A stretch of 64,000 nucleotides of DNA from Candidatus Omnitrophota bacterium (GTDB lineage Bacteria > Hinthialibacterota > Hinthialibacteria > OLB16), in NCBI GenBank assembly GCA_020632575.1, contig JACKFH010000015.1:1-64000 (forward strand), written 5' to 3'. A program made the translations under genes and the position numbers. Positions 51,625 to 60,772 of this stretch are shown here, in pieces; positions within the stretch are counted from its first letter, which is position 1, and each line of letters opens with the position of its first letter. The notes under the pieces were generated by a model. The model had not been told where the DNA came from, did no database searches, and saw nothing but the letters and a program-made list of their open reading frames with translations.

Positions 51625-51654
51625 TTGAGAAAACGTTTTCTCTGTGCTTATATA
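51625..51654 (+). promoter_or_regulatory. Predicted sigma-70 promoter for the sulfatase, overlapped by operator 5
   Basis: TTGAGA (51625-51630) and TATATA (51649-51654) are separated by 18 bp. The operator covers the -35 and most of the spacer, a classic repressor arrangement. Confidence 0.6.
51626..51643. promoter_or_regulatory. LacI-type operator 5
   Basis: TGAGAAAACGTTTTCTCT differs from a perfect palindrome only at its last base. It lies between the divergent symporter and sulfatase genes and could repress both. Confidence 0.85.
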
Positions 51655-51720
51655 TACCAGTCTTCGACCCGCTTGTCGAAGCCTTTTTGGAATCGGGAAG
51701 CTTGCCCAATCCGATTTGAA

Positions 51721-53160
51721 ATGCCAAGTGGAGGAGCACCGATCATTCGATATTTAACCAGCCTTCGATTTTTTGTCGCCTGCCTTTTGTTAGTAGAAGC
51801 CATTTCCGGTGTCCATGCGGAAAACGTTTCCTCGCACCCGGACAAACCGAATATCCTTTTATTGCTCGCCGATGACCAGGGATGGGGCGACATGGGATGC
51901 GCTGGGCATCCTGTTTTGAAAACTCCCGGTCTCGACAAGTTGGCGAGTGAGGGGTGTCGGTTGACCACCTTCTATACGAGCGCTCCGGTCTGCTCGCCCT
52001 CGCGCGCCGGGATCCTTACTGGGCGCGATCAAAACCGATTCGGCATGAAGCACATCATCAACGATGGCGAGGACAAGAGCATTCCGGTTTTTCATCATGT
52101 CCCGGTGAACGAACCCACCATCCCGCGTCTCCTAAAATCGGTCGGTTACAAGACTGCGCATATCGGCAAGTGGCACCTCAGTTTTTCGGGACGGAAGGAC
52201 GAACCGACCCCGCATGACTATGGCTTCGACCATTACCTCCTGCTGGCCGCGGGCCGTCACACCAGCTACAAAGATTCCAAATGGCAAAGGGATGGAGAGC
52301 GGATCCAAACCGAGGGACGATGGACGGCCGAGGTGTATGTCGATGAGGCGATCGATTTCATCGAGAGCTGCACCGACGCCCCCTTCTTTGTGAACCTGTG
52401 GAGTTTCGCGCCGCACATCGCGGTCGAGTGCGCCGACAAATACAAAGAGATGTATCCCGGAAGGACCGAACAGGAACAGACTTATTTTGGGTGCATCACG
52501 CAGATGGACGAGCAATACGGACGGTTGCTCGATTACCTGGATGAAAAGGGACTCGCGGACAACACCATCGTGGTGTTCACCAGCGACAACGGTTGCACCT
52601 CCCCGATCCTTCCCTGGGTCGAAAGCGCTCGCGGTTACGCGGGACCTTTTCGTGGCTCGAAGCATAACATCCATGAAGCGGGCATCCGAGTTCCCGCACT
52701 GGTTCGCTGGCCGGGGGTGACCCAGCCGGGGTCAGTCTCCAATGAGATTGCCTCGACGCTCGATCTCCTTCCCACCCTTTGTTCGGCGGCGGGGGTTGAT
52801 CTCCCAGATGAGTGGGATTTCGATGGGGGTCTATTGAATCCAGCGTTCGAGAATCGTCCGATCGATCGCCCTCACCCGGTCTACATCCAATACGAATTGG
52901 GACGGATGCTTTTGGACCGCGGCGAGATTTTTACGAGCCCGCCATTGGCGCTCCGGAAGAATTATTGGAAACTGTTTTGCGACACCGATTTTAAGAATCT
53001 TGAACTTTACAACATGGACACCGACCCTGGAGAAAAGTGGAACATGGCGGATATCCATCCCGACATCGCCCAGGACCTTTTGAACGACTTGGAGGAGATC
53101 TATCCGATTATCAATGGGCCCTACTCCAAGACGGCTGAAACCAAGAATCCCAATTTCTAA
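51721..53160 (+). CDS. Secreted sulfatase (type I)
   Basis: 479 residues from the ATG at 51721. No clear Shine-Dalgarno precedes it; GGAGGA lies just inside the reading frame, so the real start may be a few codons later. A hydrophobic signal follows (RFFVACLLLVEAISGVHA). The active-site motif is Cys91-Ser-Pro-Ser-Arg95, with metal ligands DDQGWGD and TSDNGC. Closest to the arylsulfatase/N-acetylgalactosamine-6-sulfatase type in layout (LLADDQGWGDMGC, LKTPGLDKLASEG, NIHEAGIRVPALVRWPG). Needs a formylglycine-generating enzyme not found in the window. Confidence 0.92.
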   Translation: MPSGGAPIIRYLTSLRFFVACLLLVEAISGVHAENVSSHPDKPNILLLLADDQGWGDMGCAGHPVLKTPGLDKLASEGCRLTTFYTSAPVCSPSRAGILTGRDQNRFGMKHIINDGEDKSIPVFHHVPVNEPTIPRLLKSVGYKTAHIGKWHLSFSGRKDEPTPHDYGFDHYLLLAAGRHTSYKDSKWQRDGERIQTEGRWTAEVYVDEAIDFIESCTDAPFFVNLWSFAPHIAVECADKYKEMYPGRTEQEQTYFGCITQMDEQYGRLLDYLDEKGLADNTIVVFTSDNGCTSPILPWVESARGYAGPFRGSKHNIHEAGIRVPALVRWPGVTQPGSVSNEIASTLDLLPTLCSAAGVDLPDEWDFDGGLLNPAFENRPIDRPHPVYIQYELGRMLLDRGEIFTSPPLALRKNYWKLFCDTDFKNLELYNMDTDPGEKWNMADIHPDIAQDLLNDLEEIYPIINGPYSKTAETKNPNF

Positions 53161-53167
53161 CATTCGA

Positions 53168-55485
53168 ATGACACACGAGAAAAATAGAATCAGTCACACC
53201 TGTTTCAAGGCAAGCCATCGACTTCTGCTGGGTGCGATACTCCTGTTGTTGTTCTTGATTCCCGGTAGTGGAAGGAGTCAGGCGGGGAACTTCCCCACCC
53301 CTCTGGATTTTGGAGCGGTAGGGGATGGAGTCGTCGATGATTCTGCGGCGATCCAATCCGCGATCGATGCAAGCGGCACGATCTATTTGGCGGATCGAGT
53401 CTACCGGATCGCCGTGGGTTTGAATCTTCCCGGGGGTTCCAATCTGATCGGCCCTGGGTCCCTCCTCGTCGATTTCGATACGGGCGATTCGACAGAAATG
53501 AATTCGGCGCTCCGACTGAACGGCGATAATATTCGGATTGAAAATTTCATTCTCGAGAAGACCTTCATTGACGGTTCACAGGGTATGGGAATATCGGCCC
53601 ACGGAAGCCAAAATCTGACGCTCGATTCGGTTGAAATTTCGGGATACAGCGCCCGACCGGGAATCCTTTTCCAGGATTGCACGCGGTTCCAGATAACGGA
53701 TTGTTGGGTTCATGATTTTCTACTCGACACGACAACCGAATTAAGCGGAGACGCTCCCGCGGGCATATTTATCCTCGATTCGACAGATGGGGTGCTTTCG
53801 AAAACCGAATCGACCGCATTGAAATCGGACCGAACCGGCGCGGAGTTAGCGGTTACCCCGCTGCGAATCTCTCCCTGCAAACCAGTTCCCGGGTGGCGGT
53901 TATCGGAAACCATCTTCAAACCAGCGGCGTGGGGATCGATCTCGCCACCACCGAGAACAGCGTGGTTTCTGCCAATGTGATTAGCGACCAATGGTCGGAT
54001 GGCATCCGTGCAACAGCCACAAAGTTTTGCGTGATCACAGGAAACCATCTGACCGACCAGTTTCAGGGCATTGCGCTTCGCGGCAGCAGCATCGTCGATT
54101 CGACCGATGATGGATGCGAACCGGTTGCCTCATTTCCCCCGATTGCGATTCAAGGGATTGTGGGATCGGTCCAAGGTGGACTCGAGGATGGTTCATCCGA
54201 AGGAGACACCCTGGCTCACCTCGCCGATGGAAGTTTCACCAACCGCACTCTGATTCTTCAAAATGGCGGTCCGAATTTCACCTTTCTCATCGACTTACTG
54301 GACAACAAAACGCTAAGCGATTTGACCATTGTTTCGGAGTCGAACTATCGACCGGGCGGCCAATACCTTGGGGGAACAGTCACACTGGAGACAGCCGACG
54401 ACATCGAGGGTCCCTACACGCTCAGATCTTCCGAGGCTTTCACCTGCACCCGTCCCCCATCGGATCAAATGCTCACCGAAACGCCGAGTGCGCCCGCGAC
54501 TGGGGGCGAGGCGCGGCGCATCGCGTTGGCCTCTCCGGTGACAGCGCGGTATGTGAGGATTGGTTCGACCTATTGTTTGGACAATGTGGTCCTCATGTCG
54601 GAGGCCCTCGCGAACCATGGACCGGTCGTCTACCGAATGCGGCCACTCGGACCCGCTTTCGCGGTTTCCTCCAGATTGCCCATCCACATGACCGATGGGA
54701 GTTTGGTGAGCTATTTTGAATCACGGATCACCGCCGGGACGGTGGATCTGGATTTGGGACCCTACCCAGCGGAGATTCAAGAGATTCGAATTGTCGGGCG
54801 AACGGGCAGCCTCAGCGGTCTTCCGCAAAGTGGAAGCATTTGGGTCTCCTCGGATGACAGCCCGGAGAATTTCGACACCCTAGTCAGGACCTATAACCTC
54901 GTTCAGTCGGATGGAAAGATCACGATCACCATCGAACCTGGTTTCAACAAACGCTATCTCCGACTCAACTGGGAGGGACTCCAAGGGCAATCCGACACTC
55001 GAACCGTCATCGCGGAAATCCAAGTCGACCGGGGAGAAGCCTGTATTCCCTCAACGATTTCTCCAGTGTCGGAATCCGTGGGAAACGTTATCAACGGAAA
55101 CACGATCCTCGACTCAGGATCTCCCGGTTCGTTTGGAATCGCCGGAAGCGATCGTATCATGGGCGCGAGCGCGACCGGAATCGATTTCGGCGCCAATCCC
55201 CTCTACAACTCGGTGACGGACAACTTCATCGCCGACAGACAGATGGACAAGACCTTGGAGGTGGGAATTCAGATTCCTCAGAACTCCACCGGAAATATCA
55301 ACACCGAAAACCTGGTGATTCTCGAATTGGAACAAATCGCGACACCCACGCCGACAGTAACGCCGAGTCCCACCGAAACAGTTTCAACCCCCACACCGAC
55401 GCCGACATCGACAGGAACGCTCACACCCACACCCACGCAAACTCCGGGAGAGCCAACCGATGTCTCCCAGTGGCGGATCTATTAA
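53168..55485 (+). CDS. Secreted beta-helix protein with inserted discoidin block and WRIY tail; frameshifted
   Basis: The gene is split by one frameshift near 53799-53804: the first frame runs 53168-53980 and the second takes over to 55485. After the shift the text ENRIDRIEIGP matches the paralogues (NRILKIEVG, NRVFNIEVGP), so it is one gene lacking a base. Signal peptide, then pectate-lyase-3 start DFGAVGDGVVDDSAAIQ. The beta-helix is interrupted after QGIALRG by about 300 residues of discoidin-like modules, and resumes at NGNTILDSGSPGSFGIAG. A Thr-Pro linker ends in TDVSQWRIY. It begins 7 bp after the sulfatase gene. Confidence 0.8.
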
Positions 55486-55497
55486 AGGAACAAAACG

Positions 55498-56725
55498 ATG
55501 AAATCTCATAGACACACCACAAGAGTTATCGAATCACTGGTCGGGATCGTCCTGTTCGTCGCATTAGCCCTTCCAGTCGAGGCGCAATCGGTCGCGAGGG
55601 TGACCCCGATGGATTTCGGCGCCGTCGGAAATGGTTTCATCGACGATTCCACCGCGGTGCAAGAGGCTTTGAACTCTGGCCAAATCATCGAATTGGTCTC
55701 CGGTAAGTACAAGATCACTCAGTCACTTCAGATTCCCACGGGCGGAGGCATTCAGGGGCCGGGAACCCTCATTCACGCCTTCGATCTGCTGCCCCCCGCG
55801 ACTCCGGATACGAGCCACGCGGCGCTGGTGAGTTCGGGGAACGATATCCTGTTGGAGAATTTCAGGATCGCCAAACAGTTCGCCGATGGGTCCTACAGCA
55901 ACGGAGTGGTTTTCCAGAACGGGGAGGGCCTTCGGATCAAGAACCTCGAGATCTCCGGCTACAGCGCAAGGTACGGCATCCACCTCATCGAGGTTTCGAA
56001 CTTCGAGGTGAGTGGTTGTTACATTCACGATTTCAGGATGAACGCCAGCGCCGACATGATCGAGGATTCTCCGGCGGGCCTGCGAGTCACCCGCTCCCAC
56101 AATGGAACGATCTCCGGGAATCGAATCCTCAAGATTGAAGTCGGCTCGACCGGAAGGGCAAGCATCTCGCCGATTCGGCCGGACTATGGGCCCCAAGGTT
56201 ATCAGTCGGATTGCATGACCATTCAGGAGTGCGAGGGAGTGACGATCGAAGGGAATGTGTGCATCACCTCCGGCGAGGGGGTCGACCTCCTGCTCTCCAA
56301 GTCGTGCATCCTGACAGGCAATGTCATCTCGGACACCTGGCTCGGGGGTGAAAATGCTGGGCGTCTCGTTCAGCAATGTGAGCGACAACCACATTTCCGA
56401 TGGCTATCAAGGGGTTCAACTCGCTTATCACCCAAATTTCAACGCCGAGGCTTCCGGGAATACAGTCAATGGAAACGTATTGCAGAACATCGGATCGCCC
56501 GGGACTTTCGGAGTCCCAGGGGATCAGCGTGGTCCGATTGGGGTCTACGGAATCCATATTTTCAACGGGGGATTCGAGGATGGGTGCCGATACAACATCG
56601 TGAGCGACAATTCGATCGTCGATCTCCAAGCGGTGAAGACCACCGAAGCGGGCGTGCAGAACGATGGCGGTCCCACGAATTTGGTGACCGACAATCTATT
56701 CACGGACCAATTGACGGAGAACTGA
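55498..56725 (+). CDS. Secreted pectate-lyase-fold beta-helix protein; frameshifted
   Basis: The ATG is preceded by AAAGGA. Signal peptide to VEAQ, then DFGAVGNGFIDDSTAVQEAL and beta-helix coils. At the five-G run 56344-56348 the frame is lost. Removing one G gives TWLGVKMLGVSFSNV, which matches the intact paralogue (FKMLGVSYCTV) and reads on to DNLFTDQLTEN with a stop at 56725. The intact product would be about 408 residues and carries no Thr-Pro tail. Spaced 12 bp from the previous paralogue and 7 bp from the next. Confidence 0.82.
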
Positions 56726-56732
56726 GGAAGCC

Positions 56733-57959
56733 ATGAAGACCAAAAACCTTTTCTGTCTCGCGCTTGCGCTCTGGTTCCCTTCTCTGCTTATTGGGAAAGG
56801 CATTCCCGATGCTCAAGCGCAAACCGGAACGGAGAATGTCACCCCTTACGACTACGGTGCGGTGGGCGATGGAGTGGCCGATGACTCGAACGCAATTCAA
56901 TCCGCACTCGGGACCCGGAAGGTGGTGTCTCTGCCTTTTGGTACATTTCGAACGACGAAGACTTTGAGCGTTCCCGGCGGGGGCGGTCTGTCGGGACCCG
57001 CCACAATCGTGCCCGATTTCGACCTCCTCCCCCCGGATCAACCCAGCACTTACGCCTCCGCGATTGTTGTCTCGGGCGACAATGCCCTCCTGGAAGGGTT
57101 CAAGATCAAGAAAGAATTCGCCGATGGCTCTTACGCCAATGGCATTGTCGGCGACCACGTTCGAAATCTCATCGTTCGGGACGTCGAAATCAGTGGATAC
57201 AGCGCCCGTTATGGCATCCATCTGGTGGAATGCGAGAACTTTGAAATCTCCGGTTGTTACATCCATGATTTCCTGATGGACGCCGCCGCGGACATGATCG
57301 CCGATTCTCCGGCGGGAATCCGAATCACAAGGTCCCACAAGGGGATCGTTTCCGGGAACCGGGTCTTCAACATCGAGGTCGGTCCGAACGGGCTGGAAAG
57401 CATCTCGCCGCTCCGCCCCTCGTACGGTCCACAGGGTTACCAATCCGATCACATGACCATCACTCAATGCTCGGGAGTGACCATCGAAGGAAACATCTGC
57501 CGGACCAGCGGCGAGGGGATCGACATGCTCCTTTCCACCTCCTGCGTACTCTCGAAAAACATCATCACCAACATCTGGTTCCAGGGTTTCAAGATGCTCG
57601 GAGTCTCCTATTGCACGGTCAATGGAAATTTTTTCTCGGATTGTTACCAAGGGGTGGGCCTCGCCTATCACCCCGTGGTCGAGCAAGAGGCCTCGGGAAA
57701 CGCGGTGAACGCGAATATCATGCGGGATATGGGGTCGCCGGGAAGCTTCGGCATCCCCGGCACCTCGCGCGTCAGTTTCGGCGGAGCGCATGGCATCGAC
57801 ATCCACGATCGCGACCTGACTCGCTATAACACAGTCACCGACAATATTGTGGCGGACACGCAAACCTTCAAGACCACCGAATCGGCCGTTCGCAATGGGG
57901 GTGGAGAGACCAACGTTCTTCAGCACAACTTGTTCAGCGTCGACCTGACTCTCGAGTGA
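56733..57959 (+). CDS. Secreted pectate-lyase-fold beta-helix protein
   Basis: 408 residues, intact. Signal peptide near 1-30, N-terminal cap DYGAVGDGVADDSNAIQSAL of the pectate_lyase_3 family, then about twelve coil repeats (ISGYSARYGIHLVE, SGCYIHDFLMD, IRITRSHKGIVSGNRV). The third of three tandem paralogues; it shares about 60 percent identity by eye with the product of 55498. No dockerin or WxLY tail. Function as glycan lyase, epimerase or scaffold cannot be separated by sequence alone. The next gene is convergent; 57960-58175 holds nothing I recognise. Confidence 0.85.
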   Translation: MKTKNLFCLALALWFPSLLIGKGIPDAQAQTGTENVTPYDYGAVGDGVADDSNAIQSALGTRKVVSLPFGTFRTTKTLSVPGGGGLSGPATIVPDFDLLPPDQPSTYASAIVVSGDNALLEGFKIKKEFADGSYANGIVGDHVRNLIVRDVEISGYSARYGIHLVECENFEISGCYIHDFLMDAAADMIADSPAGIRITRSHKGIVSGNRVFNIEVGPNGLESISPLRPSYGPQGYQSDHMTITQCSGVTIEGNICRTSGEGIDMLLSTSCVLSKNIITNIWFQGFKMLGVSYCTVNGNFFSDCYQGVGLAYHPVVEQEASGNAVNANIMRDMGSPGSFGIPGTSRVSFGGAHGIDIHDRDLTRYNTVTDNIVADTQTFKTTESAVRNGGGETNVLQHNLFSVDLTLE

Positions 57960-58175
57960 CCCGGCGGGTTGTATGCACCCCACTCGGAACATGATAGAGA
58001 CGGGCGCTCGAACGTGCTTGGATTGGGATTGCGTTTGTGAACAGGCTGGAGTGGACTTCCTGGCTTGCACCGGCAGGACTCCGCGACCATGCGGGCAACA
58101 GACGCAGTTTCGGGCATCGCGAGTGTAGCACCCGGAACTGATGTTCGATCGTTTGAACCGGGTCGCGCCGCCGAT

Positions 58176-59691
58176 CTAAGACTTTTTGCCATCCTCTTTC
58201 TGGAAGAGAGAAATGGTTTCATTCAGTTTGCGTACCAGCGCCTCTCTCTCTTCCGGAGACAACGCATCCAGATCAATCTTCAGACTGAGGCCCGTGGTTG
58301 TATCGATAATTCCGGGTTCCGCCGCTTCGGCGGATTTGGGACCCAACACTCGAAACGCCCTCACCGGATGTGCGAACCCTTTGGCCTGGATCGCCTCCAC
58401 TTCTTCCAATTCAAAGACTCCATCCACAAGAGTGGCGGTTTCCTGCGAGATCAGAATTTCACCCGGTTTAGAATTGGTTTCCAGCCGGCTCGCGAGGTTT
58501 ACCGAGTTCCCAACAATCGTGTATTCCATCCTATCTTCGCTTCCAAAATTCCCAACTGTGCAATATCCCGTCGTGACGCCCATCCGAGCGGAGAGCCTTT
58601 TTGCTATCCCCTGTAGTTGCCATTCGGCTATCATCTCTTGAATGGCCTTTCTGCATCTCAATCGCCATCGAAACGCAACGGATGGCGTCCTTCTGGGCGC
58701 CTTGAGTCTCCGGGTCTCCAAAGAAAACCAATACTGCGTCTCCGATGAACTTGTCGAGAGTCCCTCCATGTTTGATGACAATCTCCGCCATACGGTTGAG
58801 ATAGCCATTCAGAAAATAGGACAGATCTTCCGGCTCCATACTGTTGGTCGTTTCGGTGAACCCCACAATATCCGAAAAGAAGATGGTCAATTTCTTTCGG
58901 TGGCATTCGATGCGCGCGACCTTCTTGCCCTCGAAAATCGATTGGTAGATTGGAGGTGAGAGGTATTTGGCGAGCTGTTTCGAAAGATTGTCCAGGCGTT
59001 TTTCATCCTCTTCGAGCCTCTTGTTCGCCTCGAAGACAGCCCCAATGAGGGGGCCCACGATTCGAAAATTCAGACCCGAGCCCAATAGAATCGCCAACCA
59101 GGCCACAATGGAAGTGAACAGGGCCGCGTGAACAAAGGGCTCTCGGATTTCGGAGAGGTTCTTTTTCGCGACCAATCCCATTTCCAAGAAGGGGAGGTAT
59201 TCGTAAGCGGCCAGAACCCTATCGCCGTGATGGTCTTTGGCTGTCACGGTTCCCGCCTTCCCTGAGAGCGCCAGTTTCATGGGTCCCGCCAGATCGGAGG
59301 ACCAAGGCACTGAGGGAGGAACCTCGAAATCCATTTTCCGAGTGGGTAGAAGGAATACAATCTCATCCCCAACTCGTTCGGCCAACACCAACTCGCCAGT
59401 CTCTCCAAACCCGGTGTAATGAATGTGCGCTTCCTTGATCTGGCTCATCGTCGCGGCCCTTGAGAACTGTCCGCCCTGTGTCCCGGAGACTATGGCGTCG
59501 AACTTTGCGACCGCCTCGTAGATCCGAGCCTGCGATTTGACCAATTCCTCGAGAGTGACTCGGGTGTCATCCAGTTCTTTCATGTAGAGATAAACAAAGC
59601 TGCAAATCGCCACAGCCACCGCGATGCAGGTCATGATGAGGATGGAGTAAACCTGAATCTTCTTCTTGTGGGCGAGAGTGATCGGGGTCAA
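58176..59691 (-). CDS. Membrane class III adenylate/guanylate cyclase; frameshifted
   Basis: Two overlapping frames (58531-59691 and the downstream part ending at 58176) form one protein of about 504 residues. An extra base at about 58646-58647 breaks it: without it MQKAIQEMIAEW continues correctly. TM1 (14-36), an extracytoplasmic sensor (40-185), TM2 (about 190-210), then the cyclase domain with metal-binding IFFSDIVGFT and GDAVLVFFGDP, and MEYTIVGNSVNLASRLE. A long C-terminal tail follows. The start is a TTG overlapping the stop of the binding-protein gene as TTGA, so the two are translationally coupled. Makes cAMP or cGMP in response to a periplasmic signal. Confidence 0.85.
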
Positions 59692-60416
59692 GGTTCAGTC
59701 TCCCCCACAAGTTCACGAAGCGCCTCCTTCCGGATCCTTGGGATTGTCCCGTCAAGAAGCAGGCCCTTGAGGACCTTGGTTACGATGGGAACGAGGTCTT
59801 CGTGTTCCTCATTGAGGTAGTGGTACAGCAGATAGGTTTCGAGGATGCCGTTGGTGTGAAGTTGGGCCCCTTGGGGATGATTTTTGATGGCGACCAATCC
59901 GTTGATATAAGGGGCCACAATGACATCCACTTCATCATGGATCACGAGGTCGACCAATGATCGATAGTCCGACGTCGTGACCGTGTTCATGCCACTGGTC
60001 CCTTTCTCGGCGAAAAGAACCCCCTTCACCAATCCGATTCGGAAGGGTTTCAGGCTGTGCCAACCCAGAATTTTGAGATCGGTTCTTTTCGAGAAGACCG
60101 CCCCTTGAATGTAGTTGATGGGTATTGGAATCTGGATTAGGTGAGAGTACTGCTTGGTAATTCCATCGATGCGTTGGACCTCTCCGTCCACTTCGCCCTC
60201 GTTGGCCCGCCGCAGGGCTTCCGCGGCGGGCAATGTCTCGACGCTGATTTCGATTCCAAGAGTCTTGTATGCTTCCTGAAGGACTTTTTCGCTCGCGGTC
60301 ACATCCATGGAATCGCTCAGAGTCGAGAAAGTCATTCGGTCTGTCAAAACAGACTCGGCAAAGATCGCCCCTCCCAACAGGAGGCTCGCAAATCCTAAGA
60401 TGATCCTGGAGGTCAT
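59688..60416 (-). CDS. Periplasmic solute-binding protein (SBP_bac_3-like), orphan
   Basis: 242 residues with a signal peptide (LGFASLLLGGAIFA). The fold resembles family 3 amino-acid binding proteins: YKTLGIEISVETLPAAEALRRANEGEVDGEVQRI and GLVKGVLFAEKG, IHDEVDVIVAPYINGL. No ABC permease or ATPase gene is present beside it. It overlaps the cyclase start, so it is most likely the ligand sensor for the cyclase's extracytoplasmic domain, not a transport component. Ligand unknown. Confidence 0.78.
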   Translation of the reverse strand: MTSRIILGFASLLLGGAIFAESVLTDRMTFSTLSDSMDVTASEKVLQEAYKTLGIEISVETLPAAEALRRANEGEVDGEVQRIDGITKQYSHLIQIPIPINYIQGAVFSKRTDLKILGWHSLKPFRIGLVKGVLFAEKGTSGMNTVTTSDYRSLVDLVIHDEVDVIVAPYINGLVAIKNHPQGAQLHTNGILETYLLYHYLNEEHEDLVPIVTKVLKGLLLDGTIPRIRKEALRELVGETEP

Positions 60417-60441
60417 AAGATTGCCATGAGATAAGAGAACG

Positions 60442-60693
60442 CTATTTGCCCTTTAGCTGGCGGTATCCGAATAATAGGACAAGGGCGCCAACGATCGCGA
60501 CCACAAGGCTTCGGAGATCGAACCCGCCAACGCTCCCGAAACCAATCGCCGTCCCGATAAATCCACCGACAATGGCTCCCGCGATTCCGAGAAGAATCGT
60601 GACAATGATTCCTCCCGGATCTTTGCCGGGCATGATCAATTTGGCGAGCGCGCCCGCAATCAACCCAAAGACAATCCAAGAAAGAATTCCCAT
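60442..60693 (-). CDS. GlsB/YeaQ/YmgE (transglycosylase-associated) family membrane protein
   Basis: 83 residues with three Gly-rich hydrophobic segments and the motifs WIVFGLIAGALAKLIMPG and GGFIGTAIG. Length and pattern fit the family, which is often stress induced but of unclear function. AGGAGG lies upstream of the ATG. It lies 25 bp before the binding-protein gene on the same strand. Confidence 0.9.
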   Translation of the reverse strand: MGILSWIVFGLIAGALAKLIMPGKDPGGIIVTILLGIAGAIVGGFIGTAIGFGSVGGFDLRSLVVAIVGALVLLFGYRQLKGK

Positions 60694-60731
60694 CGTAAGA
60701 CCTCCTCAAATCATTTTGGACGGAAAAGCAA

Positions 60732-60765
60732 ATCGGCCTCCGCGATCCATTTCGCGGAGGCCGAT
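60732..60765 (-). terminator. Strong hairpin, probable terminator after the SnoaL-like gene
   Basis: A perfect 14-bp stem (60732-60745 with 60752-60765), 6-nt loop. On the - strand it is followed by TTGCTTTTCC, a weak T tract. It sits just beyond the stop of the 60773 gene. Its loop TCCATT closed by GA/TC resembles the loops of the 26.1 kb array. Confidence 0.7.
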
Positions 60766-60772
60766 AATCATC

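Noticed and set aside
56700..58070. Antisense open frame of about 456 codons opposite the third beta-helix paralogue
   Set aside because: Shadow of the conserved + strand beta-helix gene; no homology-like motif on the - strand.
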